A stretch of 64,000 nt of DNA, from contig NC_052511.1 of the NCBI RefSeq assembly GCF_014356525.2, positions 47,678,182-47,742,181 of the forward strand. The letters are read 5' to 3'. Shown here piece by piece: positions 10,776-21,482 of this stretch. The position numbers were made by a program, and so were the translations under genes. Each line of letters opens with the position of its first letter. Within the stretch, counting starts at the first letter, position 1. Under the pieces are notes generated by a model. It worked only from the letters and a program-made list of their open reading frames with translations, was not told where the DNA came from and did not search any database. Source of the DNA: Nilaparvata lugens (Eukaryota > Arthropoda > Insecta > Hemiptera > Delphacidae).

Positions 10776-11647
10776 CTTCTTCTTCTTCATGTGCCGTCTC
10801 CATGGCGGAGGTTGGCTATCATGATGGTAATTTTCACCCTGCTTACAGCTGACTTGAAAAGTTCATCTGAGGTGCACTTGAGCCAATCCCTTAAATTGTG
10901 CAACCAAGATATCCATCTTCGCCCCACTGACCTCCTACCTGTTATTTTGCCTTGCATAATGAGGTGCAATATTCCATACTTGTGACCTCTCATTATGTGA
11001 CCCAGGTACCTTAATTTGCGCTCCATGATTTCACAAATGAGTTGCAGTTTCTTACCCATTCTCCTCAGAACCTCTTCATTTGTAACATGATCGGTGTATG
11101 AGATTCTCAGCATTCTGCGATAGGTCCACATCTCAAAGGCTTGTATTTTCTTCTCACCCCATCTATTCAATGTCCATGCTTCCACACCATATAATAGTAC
11201 AGGAAACACAACACATTTAAGGAGACGCATTCGTAATTCAAGCTTGATGTCTTTTGATGTCAGTAAATTCTTGATCCTGATAAATGTGGAACGTGCTTTC
11301 TCTATTCTTATTCTGAGTTGTGAGCAGTTATCAGCATTGGAAGTTACCCGTGTCCCAAGGTACGTGTAGGAATCCACCCGCTCCAAACGGATTCCTTCAG
11401 CGAATAGATCCCCGATAGGTGGTTGGTCTTTGGTGATTACCATGTACTTTGTCTTTTTAGAATTCAGACTCAAACCACCTTCTTTGCTTGCAGTAATGAC
11501 ACTGTTCAGCATCCTCTGGAGATCTTCCATATTTTCTGTCAGCAGTCCAGTGTCATCCGCATACCTTAGGTTGTTGATAGGTGTGCCATTAACTCTTATA
11601 CCTCCAGTCTCATCTTCTAGGGCCTTGCTGATGATTCTTTCGGAATC
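10776..11647 (-). mobile_element. RTE-like LINE, 5'-truncated copy 1 (872 bp)
   Basis: The insert lies between perfect 11-bp duplications. On the minus strand it begins within the reverse transcriptase at codons for DSERIISKALED and ends with the stop codon TGA followed only by AGAAGAAGAAG. There is no further 3' UTR and no poly(A). A short 3' end with a simple-repeat tail and heavy 5' truncation fits RTE/BovB-type LINEs. It sits in the distal end of a family B repeat. Confidence 0.9.
10787..11647 (-). pseudogene. Reverse transcriptase fragment, catalytic and C-terminal part
   Basis: An open frame of 286 codons of element origin. The longer 300-residue frame starts 14 codons earlier in host sequence and the target duplication, so those residues are not part of the protein. 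Visible parts: NNLRYADDTGLL (motif C, with the YADD catalytic aspartates), GLSLNSKKTKYMVI (motif D), SYTYLGTRV, the thumb-like RLLKCVVFPVLLYGVEAW, then RRMLRISYTDHVT, LRYLGHIMRG and GRRSVGRRWISWLHNLR, ending GDGT. Motifs A and B and the endonuclease are missing, so it cannot be active. It has no internal stop, which suggests a fairly recent insertion. Confidence 0.9.
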
Positions 11648-11658
11648 TTTTGTTTCAT
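11648..11658. repeat. Target duplication, right copy (11 bp)
   Basis: TTTTGTTTCAT, identical to 10765-10775. It marks the truncated 5' side of the minus-strand LINE. Confidence 0.9.
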
Positions 11659-11689
11659 GCTGTGTAGGAATTATTTTTGACCCTAACAT

Positions 11690-12918
11690 TGAAGCCTCAA
11701 CAACCTAAACTCTCTCAAATTCCATTCAAAACTATGAAGGTATTCTCAACCATTCAAGCCTTGTTCTCATGATACGAAATTTTCTCCCATCAACGCAAAT
11801 AGGCCCCTCAAACAACCTCTATCGTGAGTTCCACCTCAAGTTGTCAGTATTGATTAAATGAGAGGCATTGATGTTGTTTATAAGAAATACTGACAGTTGA
11901 AAATGAATCTCACTTCAGTCTCCTACATCCTCCAGAATGTAATTTATTGGAAACTTGTTTCGCCTTTGTAATAATTTAGACACTGAAAAAGCTGCTCAAC
12001 AATATATATTATAAAGTATGTATTCAATATATATGTACGTATAATATATACGACCTGACAAAACGGGCAATAAAGTTTTGATCGAGAAAATCGTATTCTT
12101 CCGGCCTACATAAATTTACTACGGAAAATTTGAAACTTCTGCAGGCATTTTCTTCAATAAACCTTCGAAGTCGCTTCTCAACGTCTTCTCTCACGTTGAA
12201 ATTCCCCCCCCCCATTATTCAAATTCCCCCTTATTTAACCACCCCTTAATACCCTCCAACCCCCACTCTCGCAAAAGGGAAACTTTTGAAGACAGCCGTA
12301 AAGTTTTCAAAATTTGATATTGGCAGTTTTCATTTCATTCCAGTTTCTGAAGGGCTGGTTGGAGGAGATTAGAGAGAGAGAGAGTTTCCCACCCCTTACA
12401 TGAGAAACGCCGGAAATTTCACCGGTCTTTTCACTTTTCAACCTGAATAAAGTTCGGTGATTTTCTTGAAGTGGGAAGTTTTACAGAGTATTAATAGTCG
12501 GGCGGCAAGTTATTGAAAGTGATTATCGGAGTTCTCTACTTCTGTGAATGTTAATTGGGGGAATTGTTCTAATTATTCAGGGTACAATTATCTGATATGA
12601 CTTGATTGGTTATTAGAGATTTGACTCAATCTTTTAGGGTAGGATAATGAGAAGCTATTTATCGCTTGAAATGTTGGGAATAATCTCACTTCAAGGATTC
12701 ATAATTATATTGATCTGGATATATTGAAAGTAGCTCGATTATAAGATTTCTATTGTTTAGAAATTTATCGCAGTCATTTGGAGTACGATAATGAGAAGCT
12801 ATAATTGATTCGAATGTTGGGAAATCGCTTCAAGCATTTATAGATTGTTCCAGAAATATTGAGAGCAGCTCGTAGTTTTTTTTAGTTGTACAATAGAATT
12901 TAACACATTATGAAATAT
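11690..12918. other. Mostly unassigned; family Y fragment near 11835-11890
   Basis: Contains a short dispersed repeat of family Y (TTGTCAGTATTGATTAAATG followed by GGCATTGATGTTGTTT). A CT-poor, C-run patch (CCCCCCCCC at 12205) and a short GAGAGAGAGAGAG at 12371 are present. Nothing suggests a gene. Confidence 0.4.
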
Positions 12919-13536
12919 CATTTTCGCCACACTGCACAGAAAGCAGCTGTTTTCCAGTCCCTACGTAGATCTGAAAGACATTGTTTGCAGACGACTCTCG
13001 TCTGACGTCAGAACAGGTTTCTTTCCGGCCTAGGCCGAAAAGAGTACCCTTTCCAGCCGCTAACATGGAACTAAGAAAGATGATCAAAAAACAGCTGGTC
13101 GAAAAACTTTTCATTATTTGTGTTAATTATTCAATAATTAAAACATTTATCATAATATCTTCTTATTGTCATTTGAAAGAATAAAAAAGTATAAACTCAA
13201 CCTCCCACATAATTGAACATAATCTTTTAGGTTATTTAGACAAATCAGAATAAAAGATAAAAATACTTGGACAATTTCCTGATATTCAGATTACCTCAGA
13301 TTTGCTAGAGCTATCACCTCCCACTTCTGCTTTCGGAAGTGCTTACTAAACAACTATTTTCATATATATATATTGTTTATTTTTGTGTGTGGCGAAAAAT
13401 AGCGTTCGCACCACGGGCAAAAATTTTTTTCTGGCTCTCAATCTTTTCTAGTCCTTGGCCTACGGCCTCGGACTTGAAAACCGATTTCGAGCCGGAAAAA
13501 TCTAATTTTCTGCTCTAGGTGCGAAATATACTATTT
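12919..13536 (+). repeat. Family D copy 1 (~618 bp)
   Basis: The left module starts TTTTCGCCACACTGCACAG and includes the palindrome GACGACTCTCGTC near 12990. The right module runs from GTGTGGCGAAAAATAGCG through CGCACCACGGGCAAAAA to a tip CCTTGGCC-TAC-GGCCTCGG and back to GGTGCGAAATATACTATT. The right module is a quasi-palindrome whose outer arms (TTCGCACC and GGTGCGAA) and inner arms pair. The GC-rich tip stands out in AT-rich sequence. No coding is seen. The class is unknown. Confidence 0.75.
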
Positions 13537-13539
13537 TGT

Positions 13540-14120
13540 CATAGTCATCCAATTTCAGCTGTTTTCCATGCATGAAATCAATCCGGTAAGCAGCTGTTTG
13601 CAGAACAAATAAACATATGATTCCCATTACAGCATTCTCTACTATAATGAAACCGTATGTTTTCTTTACAGTCGAGTATGTTTCCCAGTTCCGAAATAGG
13701 AACAGCAAAACTGCTTTAAAAAATACTTTAAGTGCTCCAGGTGGAAGTTTTGTCAACTTCCACAAAACTCCTGATTCAGAATTTGTAAACTAGGTTATGC
13801 TCATAGAATGCATCTAGTAATGTCAGCACAAGTAGGTAATGTTTCCTATTTCTCAATTATTCTTTTTAAGATTATTATGACAAAAAAGTGTACGCTACTT
13901 GGACTTGAATGTCTTTTACAGTGCTCGAGTGAAATTCTAGTCTCAGCTAACGCCTCGACTAGAAACATCATTCTCGCCTACAAAAGGCCCCTTCCCATCC
14001 TTGTTACATAAGATACTATTATTGATTCGATATTCGAATATCTATCACATTAGAACATCGATTCCCATGATTTTTTCCCTGTAGATGTAATCATTTCACG
14101 GCGGTTATTTTTTGGAAGGA
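13540..14120. other. Unassigned stretch
   Basis: No repeat family or gene recognised. The 87-residue minus-strand frame at 13502-13765 runs into repeat D sequence at its end and shows no known motif. Confidence 0.4.
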
Positions 14121-14125
14121 TTCTA

Positions 14126-14970
14126 TAGTGAGGTCCACGTTATAATGGCAGTTTACGATTGACAATACTGTTGCTGTCCTTGACTATCATACAACAAAAC
14201 AGATAGCGCTATCTCTCTCTAGCTTTGCAATGTTGTCAGTTTGCCAGAATATTTTATTTTTACTTTTGACAGTGACTGTACAAAAGTAACTCAGCCGCCA
14301 TTTTTTTCTTCATCCTAACAAAATACTTTGGTACACAATTGATCTAAAATGTATTTTTGAAACAATGAAATAATTTTTAGACATTACCGTATGAGAAACA
14401 CAAATTGAAATACCTGAAATGACATTTTAAAAGTTGATAACTAACCATCCTAGACTTCATCCATGCTTCAGTTAGCCAACACGTTTAGGTTAGACCTACT
14501 CGTACCGGTATATATAATATTGAAAGGTTATTTTAGAATTATTTCCATTGAAAATACTTATTTTAAGAAGGATTTATATTTTTCTATCATTTTTAAAAGG
14601 AATTGGAATAGAATACCTACCAAATAACTTAATTTCTGTTGTTTTGAAATTCAGATTGATGTATCACAGCTTTTTAAATTAGCCGTCATTTCAGGTTTGA
14701 GGTTTCAGGTTTCAGGTTTTCAGGTATAAAAATAAAAATCTGATATCAGTTATGGAAGCAAATTTTTGAATCAAATTATGAAAAAATCTATTTTCTTGAT
14801 CAATTTGACATTAAATTGATTATTTTATCAAGGAAATGGTAATTATTATTAGATAAAACTTAATGGGATGAATTGAGTAACAGCTGAGTACAATTAGTGG
14901 CAAAATGGAGAGACTTGGCAACGTTTATCTCCTATCTTTCTTCACTGCCATTATAACGTGGACCTCACTA
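14126..14970 (+). mobile_element. Family C MITE, long subfamily, copy 3 (845 bp)
   Basis: Ends TAGTGAGGTCCACGTTATAA and its complement, flanked by TA at 14124-14125 and 14971-14972. The interior shares GATAGCGCTATCTCTCTCTA with 61632-62435 in the same orientation and with 29303-30104 in the opposite one. A run of diverged GGTTTCAGGTTTCAGG lies at 14697-14723. No transposase frame is present, so it is non-autonomous. Confidence 0.87.
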
Positions 14971-15058
14971 TAGTACATGAGACAGTAATTATTTATCTCT
15001 CAAAAAATTATTTCAAAGCTGATGTGAAAATAGTTTACAACGAAATCAAGTCTAATCT

Positions 15059-15350
15059 CTAATATATTGAATAAGGAAGAGAAAAAAGAAGGAGAAGTAG
15101 AAGAAGAAGAAGAAGAAGAAAAGGAGGAGGAGGAGGAGGGGAGAGAAGAACAACAAAAACAAGAGCAAGACTGGAAGTATCTGTGAATAACTGACGTGGA
15201 AATGAATAGAAATTGATGAAGGAAGGAAGATAAAATATAGGTTGCTTCGACGGTGGGAAACACAGGAAAGAAGAAAAAGGAAAAGAAGAAGAAGAAGAAG
15301 AAGAAGAAGAAGAAGAAGAAGGAGAAGAAAGGTAAAAGGAAAGAACAGTG
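15059..15350. repeat. GAA/GGA purine-rich tracts
   Basis: AGAAGAAGAAGAAG at 15098-15122, GGAGGAGGAGGAGG at 15123-15140, and an AGAAG run at 15283-15325. All purine lies on the plus strand. The frames through it are low-complexity. Confidence 0.85.
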
Positions 15351-15807
15351 GAGCAGAGGATGTGAGTTAGAGACTTGGCAACGATAAAAGGCTTAGCGTT
15401 TAAGCTCTGAATTGGATTTAGTGGCGTTCTCTCACACACAAAGACAGAGAGAGACAGTGAGAAAGACAGGAAAAGGGAGCTCAAACTTGAGCCTAAACTC
15501 TCCGACAGCTTGCCGAACAAAATTGGATAAGCCTTAGAATATTTTCACTGCTTCCAATATTGACATAGCGTCTGTACCACTACTGTTTCCCGAGCGCTAA
15601 CCTACCACTATTAACCTGCTAAAAAATTATAGAGATATGAAACTGTTAGGAGATGAAGAGACTCGAAGATTTCATGCTGGAAAGATAAAAATAGAACTGC
15701 TAACAGACAAACAGATTTTTGTCTGTGAAAAATTAATAGATTGATTGTACAAATGGTAATGAGAATTATTGAGAACTGTCTACAGTTTGAGATTTTTTAA
15801 TACTTTG

Positions 15808-16210
15808 TTGACCGAGCGAAGTGAGGTCTAAGATTCAAGTCGACAGTTTGGAATTTCTCTTAATGTTTGAATGTTTATATGTTGCGCATTTACGGTGAAA
15901 CGCGGTAATAGATTTTCATGAAATTTAACAGGTATGTTCCTTTTTTAATTGCGCGTCGACGTATATACAAGGTTTTTGGAAATTTTGGATTTCAAGGATA
16001 ATATGAAAGGAAAATGGAGCCTCCTTCATACGCCAATATTAGAGTAAAAATCAGACTATAGAATTATTCATCATGAATCAGCTGACAAGTGATTACACAG
16101 ATGTGTGGAGAAGCCAGTCTATTGCTGTATTTCCATAAGGTCTATAGTTTCAATCAGGTACTTGTGGATGAGAATACTGCGTGGGGTCTACTGTTCACAG
16201 AACTACTAGT
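15808..16210 (+). repeat. Family A copy 1, full length (~403 bp)
   Basis: Starts TTGACCGAGCGAAGTGAGGT, continues with GCGCATTTACGGTGAAACGC, GCGCGTCGACGTATATACAA and CCTCCTTCATACGCCAAT, and ends CACAGAACTACTAGT. This copy is used as the family reference. The 5' end can fold (GACC near the start with GGTC). A Helitron/Helentron-type origin is possible because of the terminal hairpin at one end and CTAGT at the other, but this is not shown. No coding. Confidence 0.8.
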
Positions 16211-16574
16211 AGTCAACTGTTTACTAACGTTGATGGAAAGATACATTTTCAAGATGTTCGATGTTTTTGAACGGGTAGTATTATAGTCCACTAGACAGCT
16301 GATTTATGATGAATAATATTCTATGGTCTGATTTTTACTCTAATATTGGCGTATGAAGGAGGCTCCTTTTTCCTTTTATATTATCCTTGAAATGCAAAAT
16401 TCCCAAAAACCGTGTTCATACGTCGACGCGCAATTCAAAATGGGACATACCTGTCAAATTTCATGAGAATCTATTGCTGCGTTTCGCCGTAAATGCGCAA
16501 CATATAAACATTTAAACATTAAGATAAATGCCAAACCGTCGACTTGAATCTTAGACCTCACTTCGCTCGGTCAA
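16211..16574 (-). repeat. Family A copy in inverted orientation, tail to tail
   Basis: From about 16290 to 16574 this is the reverse of family A, ending CTTCGCTCGGTCAA. With copy 1 it makes an imperfect inverted repeat with arms of roughly 280 bp. Its inner end differs (ATACATTTTCAAGATGTTCG), and the same variant occurs in the copy at 18030-18456, so it marks a subfamily. Confidence 0.75.
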
Positions 16575-16839
16575 TTAATCACAATTATTATCCGAGATCA
16601 CTACTATTAGAAAAATGCTCAATTAATAGCGAAGATGAAAACTACTAAGCAAAACTCTCATGTTGGTATATACGAAGGGTACACACCCTACAAAGCGAAT
16701 TTTTGGAGCTTCAAAGACTTCAATTCTATTAGCAGTATAAAGTAATACTACGACTGCTGCAAAACACAGCTTTTATCTAATGGTTGTCGTTCCAGCCCTT
16801 TGTTTACCGAATCATAAATTCTTGTTTGGTTCTTTTCAT

Positions 16840-17085
16840 TCTCCTCTTCTTACTCATCCTCTCTTCCTCCTCTTTTATCTCCTTCTCCTCTTTTTCCTTC
16901 TCTACCTCCTTCCCTCATCATCCTCCTATTTTTTATCCTCCTCCTCTTCCTGCTTCTCTTCCATCTCCTCCTCCTCCTTCTCCTCGTTCGCCAGCTCCTC
17001 CCCCTCATTCTCCTCTTCCTCCTTCTCCTTATTCTCCTCCTTCTTCTTCCACCGAATCCTCTTCTCCTCCTCATTCTCTAGTTTT
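16840..17085. repeat. Polypyrimidine (CT/CTT/CCT) tract
   Basis: Mostly TCCTCC, TCTTCC and TTCTCC. Serine- and proline-rich frames arise on both strands. No gene. Confidence 0.85.
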
Positions 17086-17345
17086 TGCTTTTATCCATTT
17101 CGTTTATCGTTCGTGTTGGTTGAAATTAGAGGGAATTGTGAGAGCTTTGTTCTGTGGAGTGAAAGGACATTGGGCACTTTCAATTTTATTGGCAGATAAA
17201 TTCGGTGAAAACAAAGTCCTGAAAGGAATAAAAACGGAAGCTTGGTCACGCAGATGACGTTTAGGAGAGCACTGTAATAAATAGGAGGACACAAAACTTC
17301 TATTTTAGAGGTCGGATTCATTACTGTAACTTACAAATTTTTTTC

Positions 17346-17474
17346 ACTTTTCTTGCCCTATTACCATAGGTAAGGAAAGTATTGCATTCCGAAAAAATTA
17401 AGGTACCCCAATTTCTAAATTTCTATACGTTTCAAGGCCCTCTGAGTCCAAAAAAATGGTTTTTGGCTATTGGG

Positions 17475-17551
<77 letters not shown>

Positions 17552-17586
17552 TGTATGTGCGTCTGTGTACACGATATCTCATTTCC
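17346..17586 (+). repeat. Family B copy 2, truncated
   Basis: Starts ACTTTTCTTGCCCTATTACC, has a GT tract of about 85 bp interrupted once by GG, and stops after CACGATATCTCATTTCC. About 600 bp of the distal part is missing. Confidence 0.75.
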
Positions 17587-17787
17587 CTCGCGCTCAGTAA
17601 CTTACATTGACCTGTTGTTATGTTTTCTCAAAAATTAGTAAATAATTAATCAATTTAAAATGCCTAGAAAAATCCTAAATAAACATAGAGCTTTCTGTCC
17701 TATCGTACCGTGACGTGTCGTCCCGGAATGTGAGTGTGAGTGCTTTCATCAGGTCTGGCTGCACTGTCTACAACGTTGTTGGAAACA

Positions 17788-18029
17788 AAGACCTTAAAGA
17801 GATATAGACCCATAATTCTTATGCCTTCCCAATGATAGCTCTTACTTGAAATTGAAGGCCGGCATTGGGGTATTTTAGCACGAGATATTATATATTATTT
17901 ATTTGTAATACTATAGATCACAAAGGCATTGGTGGCATTGGTATGTAATAATCTTATGGGTTGCCCCCTCAATGGCGGATTTCAATTCCAAGTACGACAC
18001 TAGCGCTGCATGTGAGTCTATGCATCTTT
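17788..18029 (+). mobile_element. Family M copy 1 (~242 bp)
   Basis: Starts CAAAGACCTTAAAGAGATAT and ends GTGAGTCTATGCATCTTT. The ends are inverted relatives in the fuller copy 3 (AAGACCTTAAAGA against TCTTTAAGGTC). The core includes TTTTAGCACGAGATATTATA and GCGCTGCATGTGAGTC. Other copies are at 26080-26283 and 45915-46158. It joins family A directly at 18030. Confidence 0.65.
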
Positions 18030-18456
18030 GGTTGGAAAGATACATTTTCAAGATGTTCGATGTTTTTGAACGGGTAGTATTATAGTCAACTGTCTACTAA
18101 CGTTGCTGGAAAGATAAATTTTCAAGATGTTCTAAGTTTTTGAACGGGTAATATTATAGTCCACTAAACAGCTGATTCATGATGAATAATTATTCTATAG
18201 TCTGATTTTTAATCTAATATTGGCGTATTAAGGAGGCTCCTTTTTCCTTTTATATCATCCTTGAAATGCGAAATTTCCAAAAACCTTGTATATACGTCGA
18301 CGCGCAATTTAAAAAGGAACATACCTGTCAAATTTCATGAAAGTCTAGTACCGCGTTTCGCCGTAAATGCACATCATATAAACATTCAATCATTTAAACA
18401 TTAAGAGAAATGCCAAACCGTCGACTTGAATCTTAGACCTCACTTCGCTCGGTCAA
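18030..18456 (-). repeat. Family A copy 2, subfamily with duplicated inner end
   Basis: The reverse of family A ending CACTTCGCTCGGTCAA. The inner end contains two tandem versions of GGAAAGATA.ATTTTCAAGA (about 18032 and 18111). Confidence 0.75.
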
Positions 18457-18469
18457 ATATGTTTTATTA

Positions 18470-18657
18470 ATTTAATAATGAATTTCTATGATTAAGATGA
18501 AATATTTTGTTAACTATTAACTCTGAATTGCCAGACGAACTGGCAACAGAGCAAAGCGAGAAAGAGATAGCGCTATCCTCTTTGTTGAATGATAGACAAG
18601 GATAACAATAACATTGCTAATCATTCTCCACTGCCATTATAACGTGGACCTCCCTGT
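18470..18657 (-). mobile_element. Family C copy 4, one end only
   Basis: The internal patch GAGAAAGAGATAGCGCTATC and the right terminus CACTGCCATTATAACGTGG are present; the left terminus is missing. The flank reads CTGTAG instead of CTATAG. Confidence 0.65.
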
Positions 18658-18659
18658 AG

Positions 18660-19489
18660 GAATGTGGGTACAATGTACTTATAATAGGAATAAATAAGAT
18701 AAGGGAATAGTGGAACAAAATTTAAAGATCAAGAAACGTCATAATGACGTCAGAGTCCAACCATTTATGAGCTAGCCAATGCAGAAACGAGAAACAAAAA
18801 CATATAGAATAAGAGAGAGAAAAAGTAGGTGATCATTGATCAAGGGTGTCAGAAATGAGATTCGGTATTGCTTTAGAATGTAGTATGTGTGACACATCAC
18901 CGTATACGATGTATGTTGCTACTCCATCGCGGAAATGAGATTTGCGAAAAGGTCAAATTTGCAACTCATGTATCACATGACCTGCTTCTCTGAGACTCCC
19001 TTACTGCTTTTTTCATCTACATTCTTTTTTACATCTTCATCTCAGCTTTCTCTTTCTTTCATTCTTCTCTCTCCGTCAAATTTCTCCCCTTTGTGCTTCT
19101 TTCCATTCTCCTCTCATATCATTCTTTTTATTTCACAGTTTCGTCTCATTATTTCAATTATATCTTATTTCATCTCTATTTATCATTGACTTCCCACTCA
19201 TTAATCCAATATAATTATTATAACTATTGATGGAAAGTTTATCTATATCATATCATATATGGTCCTTATCTACTCTCGCTTCTCCATCTTCTCTATCCAT
19301 TATAGGTACCTTCAAAACAACACCAGAACCAGCGCTGTAGCTTGGTTAAATGAGATTATATGAATTTTCAAAGTTGTAAAGTCATTTTTGGATCACACGG
19401 TATTATTATTATCATATTCTTATCATTCTCTGTTCCACCATATATTCATGTTGTATTCGTTCTCTTTGTTCTCAATTCCTCCTTCTATG
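18660..19489. other. Unassigned; CT-rich at 18960-19160
   Basis: Pyrimidine-rich in the middle, otherwise AT-rich. No gene. The 84-residue frame at 18935-19189 is serine/phenylalanine-rich low complexity. Confidence 0.4.
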
Positions 19490-19724
19490 TTGACCGAGCG
19501 AAGTGAGGTCTAAGATTCAAGAACGGTTTGGCATTTCTCTTAATGTTCAAATGTTTGAATGTTTTAAGGTTTGAATGTATATAATATGTTGCGCATTTAC
19601 GGCGAAACGCGGTAATAGATTTTCATGAAATTTGACAGGTATGCTCGTTCCTTTTTTAATTGCGCGTCGACGTATCTACAAGGTTGTTGGAAATTTTGCA
19701 TTTCAAGGATAATATAAAAGGAAA

Positions 19725-21014
19725 TGTGGAGAACACCGCACAATCAGCCTTATGAGCCACATTCTCAAATTATTTCTGAAAATAATTCATAAAAGAATTA
19801 ACACGAAACTGGAAGAGAAGCTATCAAACACACAGTTTGGATTCAGAAGTGGATTTGGAACAAGAGAGGCGCTCTTTGCTTATAATGTGATAATTCAACG
19901 ATGTCTGGATGTGAATAAGAATGTCTATGCATGCTTCATTGATTACAATAAAGCATTTGACAAAGTACGTCACAACCCACTGATAGAAATTTTGGAAGAA
20001 GCATGCATTGATACTAGGGACATTCAGATAATCAAAAAATTAAACTTCCATCAAACAGCAGAAGTTCGAGTCCAATCAAAAACTAGTCGAGAACTTGCAA
20101 TAAAGCGTGGAGTCCGTCAAGGATGTGTACTCTCCCCACTCTTGTTCAATTTATACTCGGAAAATATCATAGCAAAAGCTCTTGAAGAGCAAGCAGCGGG
20201 CATTGTCATCAATGGTACCCATATCAACAACATCCGCTATGCAGATGACACTGTACTCCTGGCTGAAAGCATAGAAGACCTGCAAAGAATGCTAGGCAAT
20301 TTGATAAGGACAAGTGAGGAATATGGGCTCACATTAAATGCCAAAAAAACAAAGTATATGGTCATTACAAAGCATGAAATTCCACAAGAGCACCTTTTTG
20401 CTGGACAGGATATGATAGAACGGGTAGAGGCATATAACTATCTGGGAACCCGCGTCAGCTGCAATGCAAGTCACATGCCAGAAATAAAAATGAGAATTGA
20501 AAAGGCCAGAGCTGCCTTTGTAAAAATGAGAACACTTCTGTCGGCTCGTGACTTGTCTATTGAGGTTATGACCCGTCTCTTGAGGTGCTATGTGTTTCCT
20601 GTTCTCTTGTATGGGTTGGAAGCATGGACTCTAAATAGGGAATGTGAGACCAGACTTCAAGCATTTGAAATGTGGAGCTACCGGCGGATACTCCGTATAT
20701 CGTGGACAGATAGAGTCACGAACGTAGAAGTTCTCAGAAGAATGGGTAAGCAACTAGATATTGTGCGTGACATTAAAATACGAAAGTTGACTTACCTTGG
20801 ACACATTATGAGAGGACCCAAGTACATGATTCTGCACCTCATAATCCAAGGTAAAATAGTTGGTAAGCGCTCGGTGGGACGCAGGAGAATGTCTTGGTTG
20901 AGAAACCTGAGGGAAGCGTTTAATTGCACAACCAATGACCTATTTAGAGCGGCTGTGAACAAGGTAAAAATCGCCATGATGATTGCCAACCTCCGAAATG
21001 GAGACGGTACTTAG
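19725..21014 (+). CDS. Reverse transcriptase of RTE-like LINE, partial (429 codons)
   Basis: RNA-directed DNA polymerase that in LINEs copies the element RNA at a nicked target. The frame is open from the first codon of the insert; the first Met is at 19752, but the truncated element has no natural start. Counting from that Met: fingers region TQFGFRSGFGTREAL (27-41), motif A ACFIDYNKAFD (60-70, catalytic D64), motif B GVRQGCVLSPLLFNLY (120-135), motif C YADD (163-166), motif D GLTLNAKKTKYMVI (192-205), then YNYLGTRV, RLLRCYVFPVLLYGLEAW, LRISWTDRVT, YLGHIMRG and GKRSVGRRRMSWLRNLR. All catalytic aspartates are intact and there is no stop or frameshift. It is probably not expressed, as it lacks a promoter and N-terminus. 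The family call rests on motif order; RTE/BovB-type is most likely. Confidence 0.9.
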   Translation, partial: CGEHRTISLMSHILKLFLKIIHKRINTKLEEKLSNTQFGFRSGFGTREALFAYNVIIQRCLDVNKNVYACFIDYNKAFDKVRHNPLIEILEEACIDTRDIQIIKKLNFHQTAEVRVQSKTSRELAIKRGVRQGCVLSPLLFNLYSENIIAKALEEQAAGIVINGTHINNIRYADDTVLLAESIEDLQRMLGNLIRTSEEYGLTLNAKKTKYMVITKHEIPQEHLFAGQDMIERVEAYNYLGTRVSCNASHMPEIKMRIEKARAAFVKMRTLLSARDLSIEVMTRLLRCYVFPVLLYGLEAWTLNRECETRLQAFEMWSYRRILRISWTDRVTNVEVLRRMGKQLDIVRDIKIRKLTYLGHIMRGPKYMILHLIIQGKIVGKRSVGRRRMSWLRNLREAFNCTTNDLFRAAVNKVKIAMMIANLRNGDGT

Positions 21015-21025
21015 AGAAGAAGAAG
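19725..21025 (+). mobile_element. RTE-like LINE, 5'-truncated copy 2 (1301 bp)
   Basis: Bounded by ATAAAAGGAAA at 19714-19724 and again at 21026-21036, a perfect 11-bp target duplication. The insert starts inside the reverse transcriptase coding region (codons for CGEHRTISL) and ends TAG then AGAAGAAGAAG, exactly the tail of copy 1. The target is a family A repeat. It is truncated, so it lacks the endonuclease and the first part of the reverse transcriptase. Confidence 0.93.
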
Positions 21026-21482
21026 ATAAAAGGAAAAAGGAGCCTCCTTCAAACGCCAATATTAGAGTAAAAATCAGACTATAGAATTATTCATCATAAA
21101 TCAGCTGACAAGTGATTACACAGATGTGTGGAGAAGCCAGTCTATTGCTGTATTTCCATAAGGTCTATAGCATCAATCAGGTACTTGTGGATGAGAATAC
21201 TGCGTGAGGTCTACTGTTCACAGAACTACTAGTATTCTCCTTTCTCTCTCTCCCCACTTGAATCACATCTAATTAATCTGCAATTTCCAATTTTGTTCAC
21301 AGCATTCGAACATTCCCTAGTCTTTCTATTTGCTCTTATTCACTTCTTCCAAACCTTAATTTTTTTTTTAATTTCTTTCTCACTTGTCTCACCATCCTGG
21401 GATTCTACTGCTTCACTTCTCCATATTCAAATCTCTTTCTCTTCCTTTCTTCTTCTTCATCTTCTTCCTCATCTCCTTCTTC

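Larger units (their letters stand above)
19490..21233 (+). repeat. Family A copy 3, split by an RTE-like LINE
   Basis: Family A proximal part at 19490-19724 and distal part at 21026-21233. Joining them across one copy of the 11-bp duplication restores the order seen in the uninterrupted copies (ATAAAAGGAAAAAGGAGCC). This shows the A copy was present before the LINE inserted. Confidence 0.88.

Noticed and set aside
10787..11689. Start of the 300-residue reverse transcriptase frame at 11689
   Set aside because: The first 14 codons are target DNA and the 11-bp duplication; the element begins at 11647.
12981..13184. 67-residue frame repeated at 21669-21872 (MFADDSRLTSEQVSFRPR)
   Set aside because: Both are the same part of family D copies 1 and 2. 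A third copy (38052-38206) does not keep the frame, and there is no motif.
19490..21233. Reverse transcriptase as part of family A
   Set aside because: The 11-bp duplication and uninterrupted A copies show that the LINE is a later insertion.
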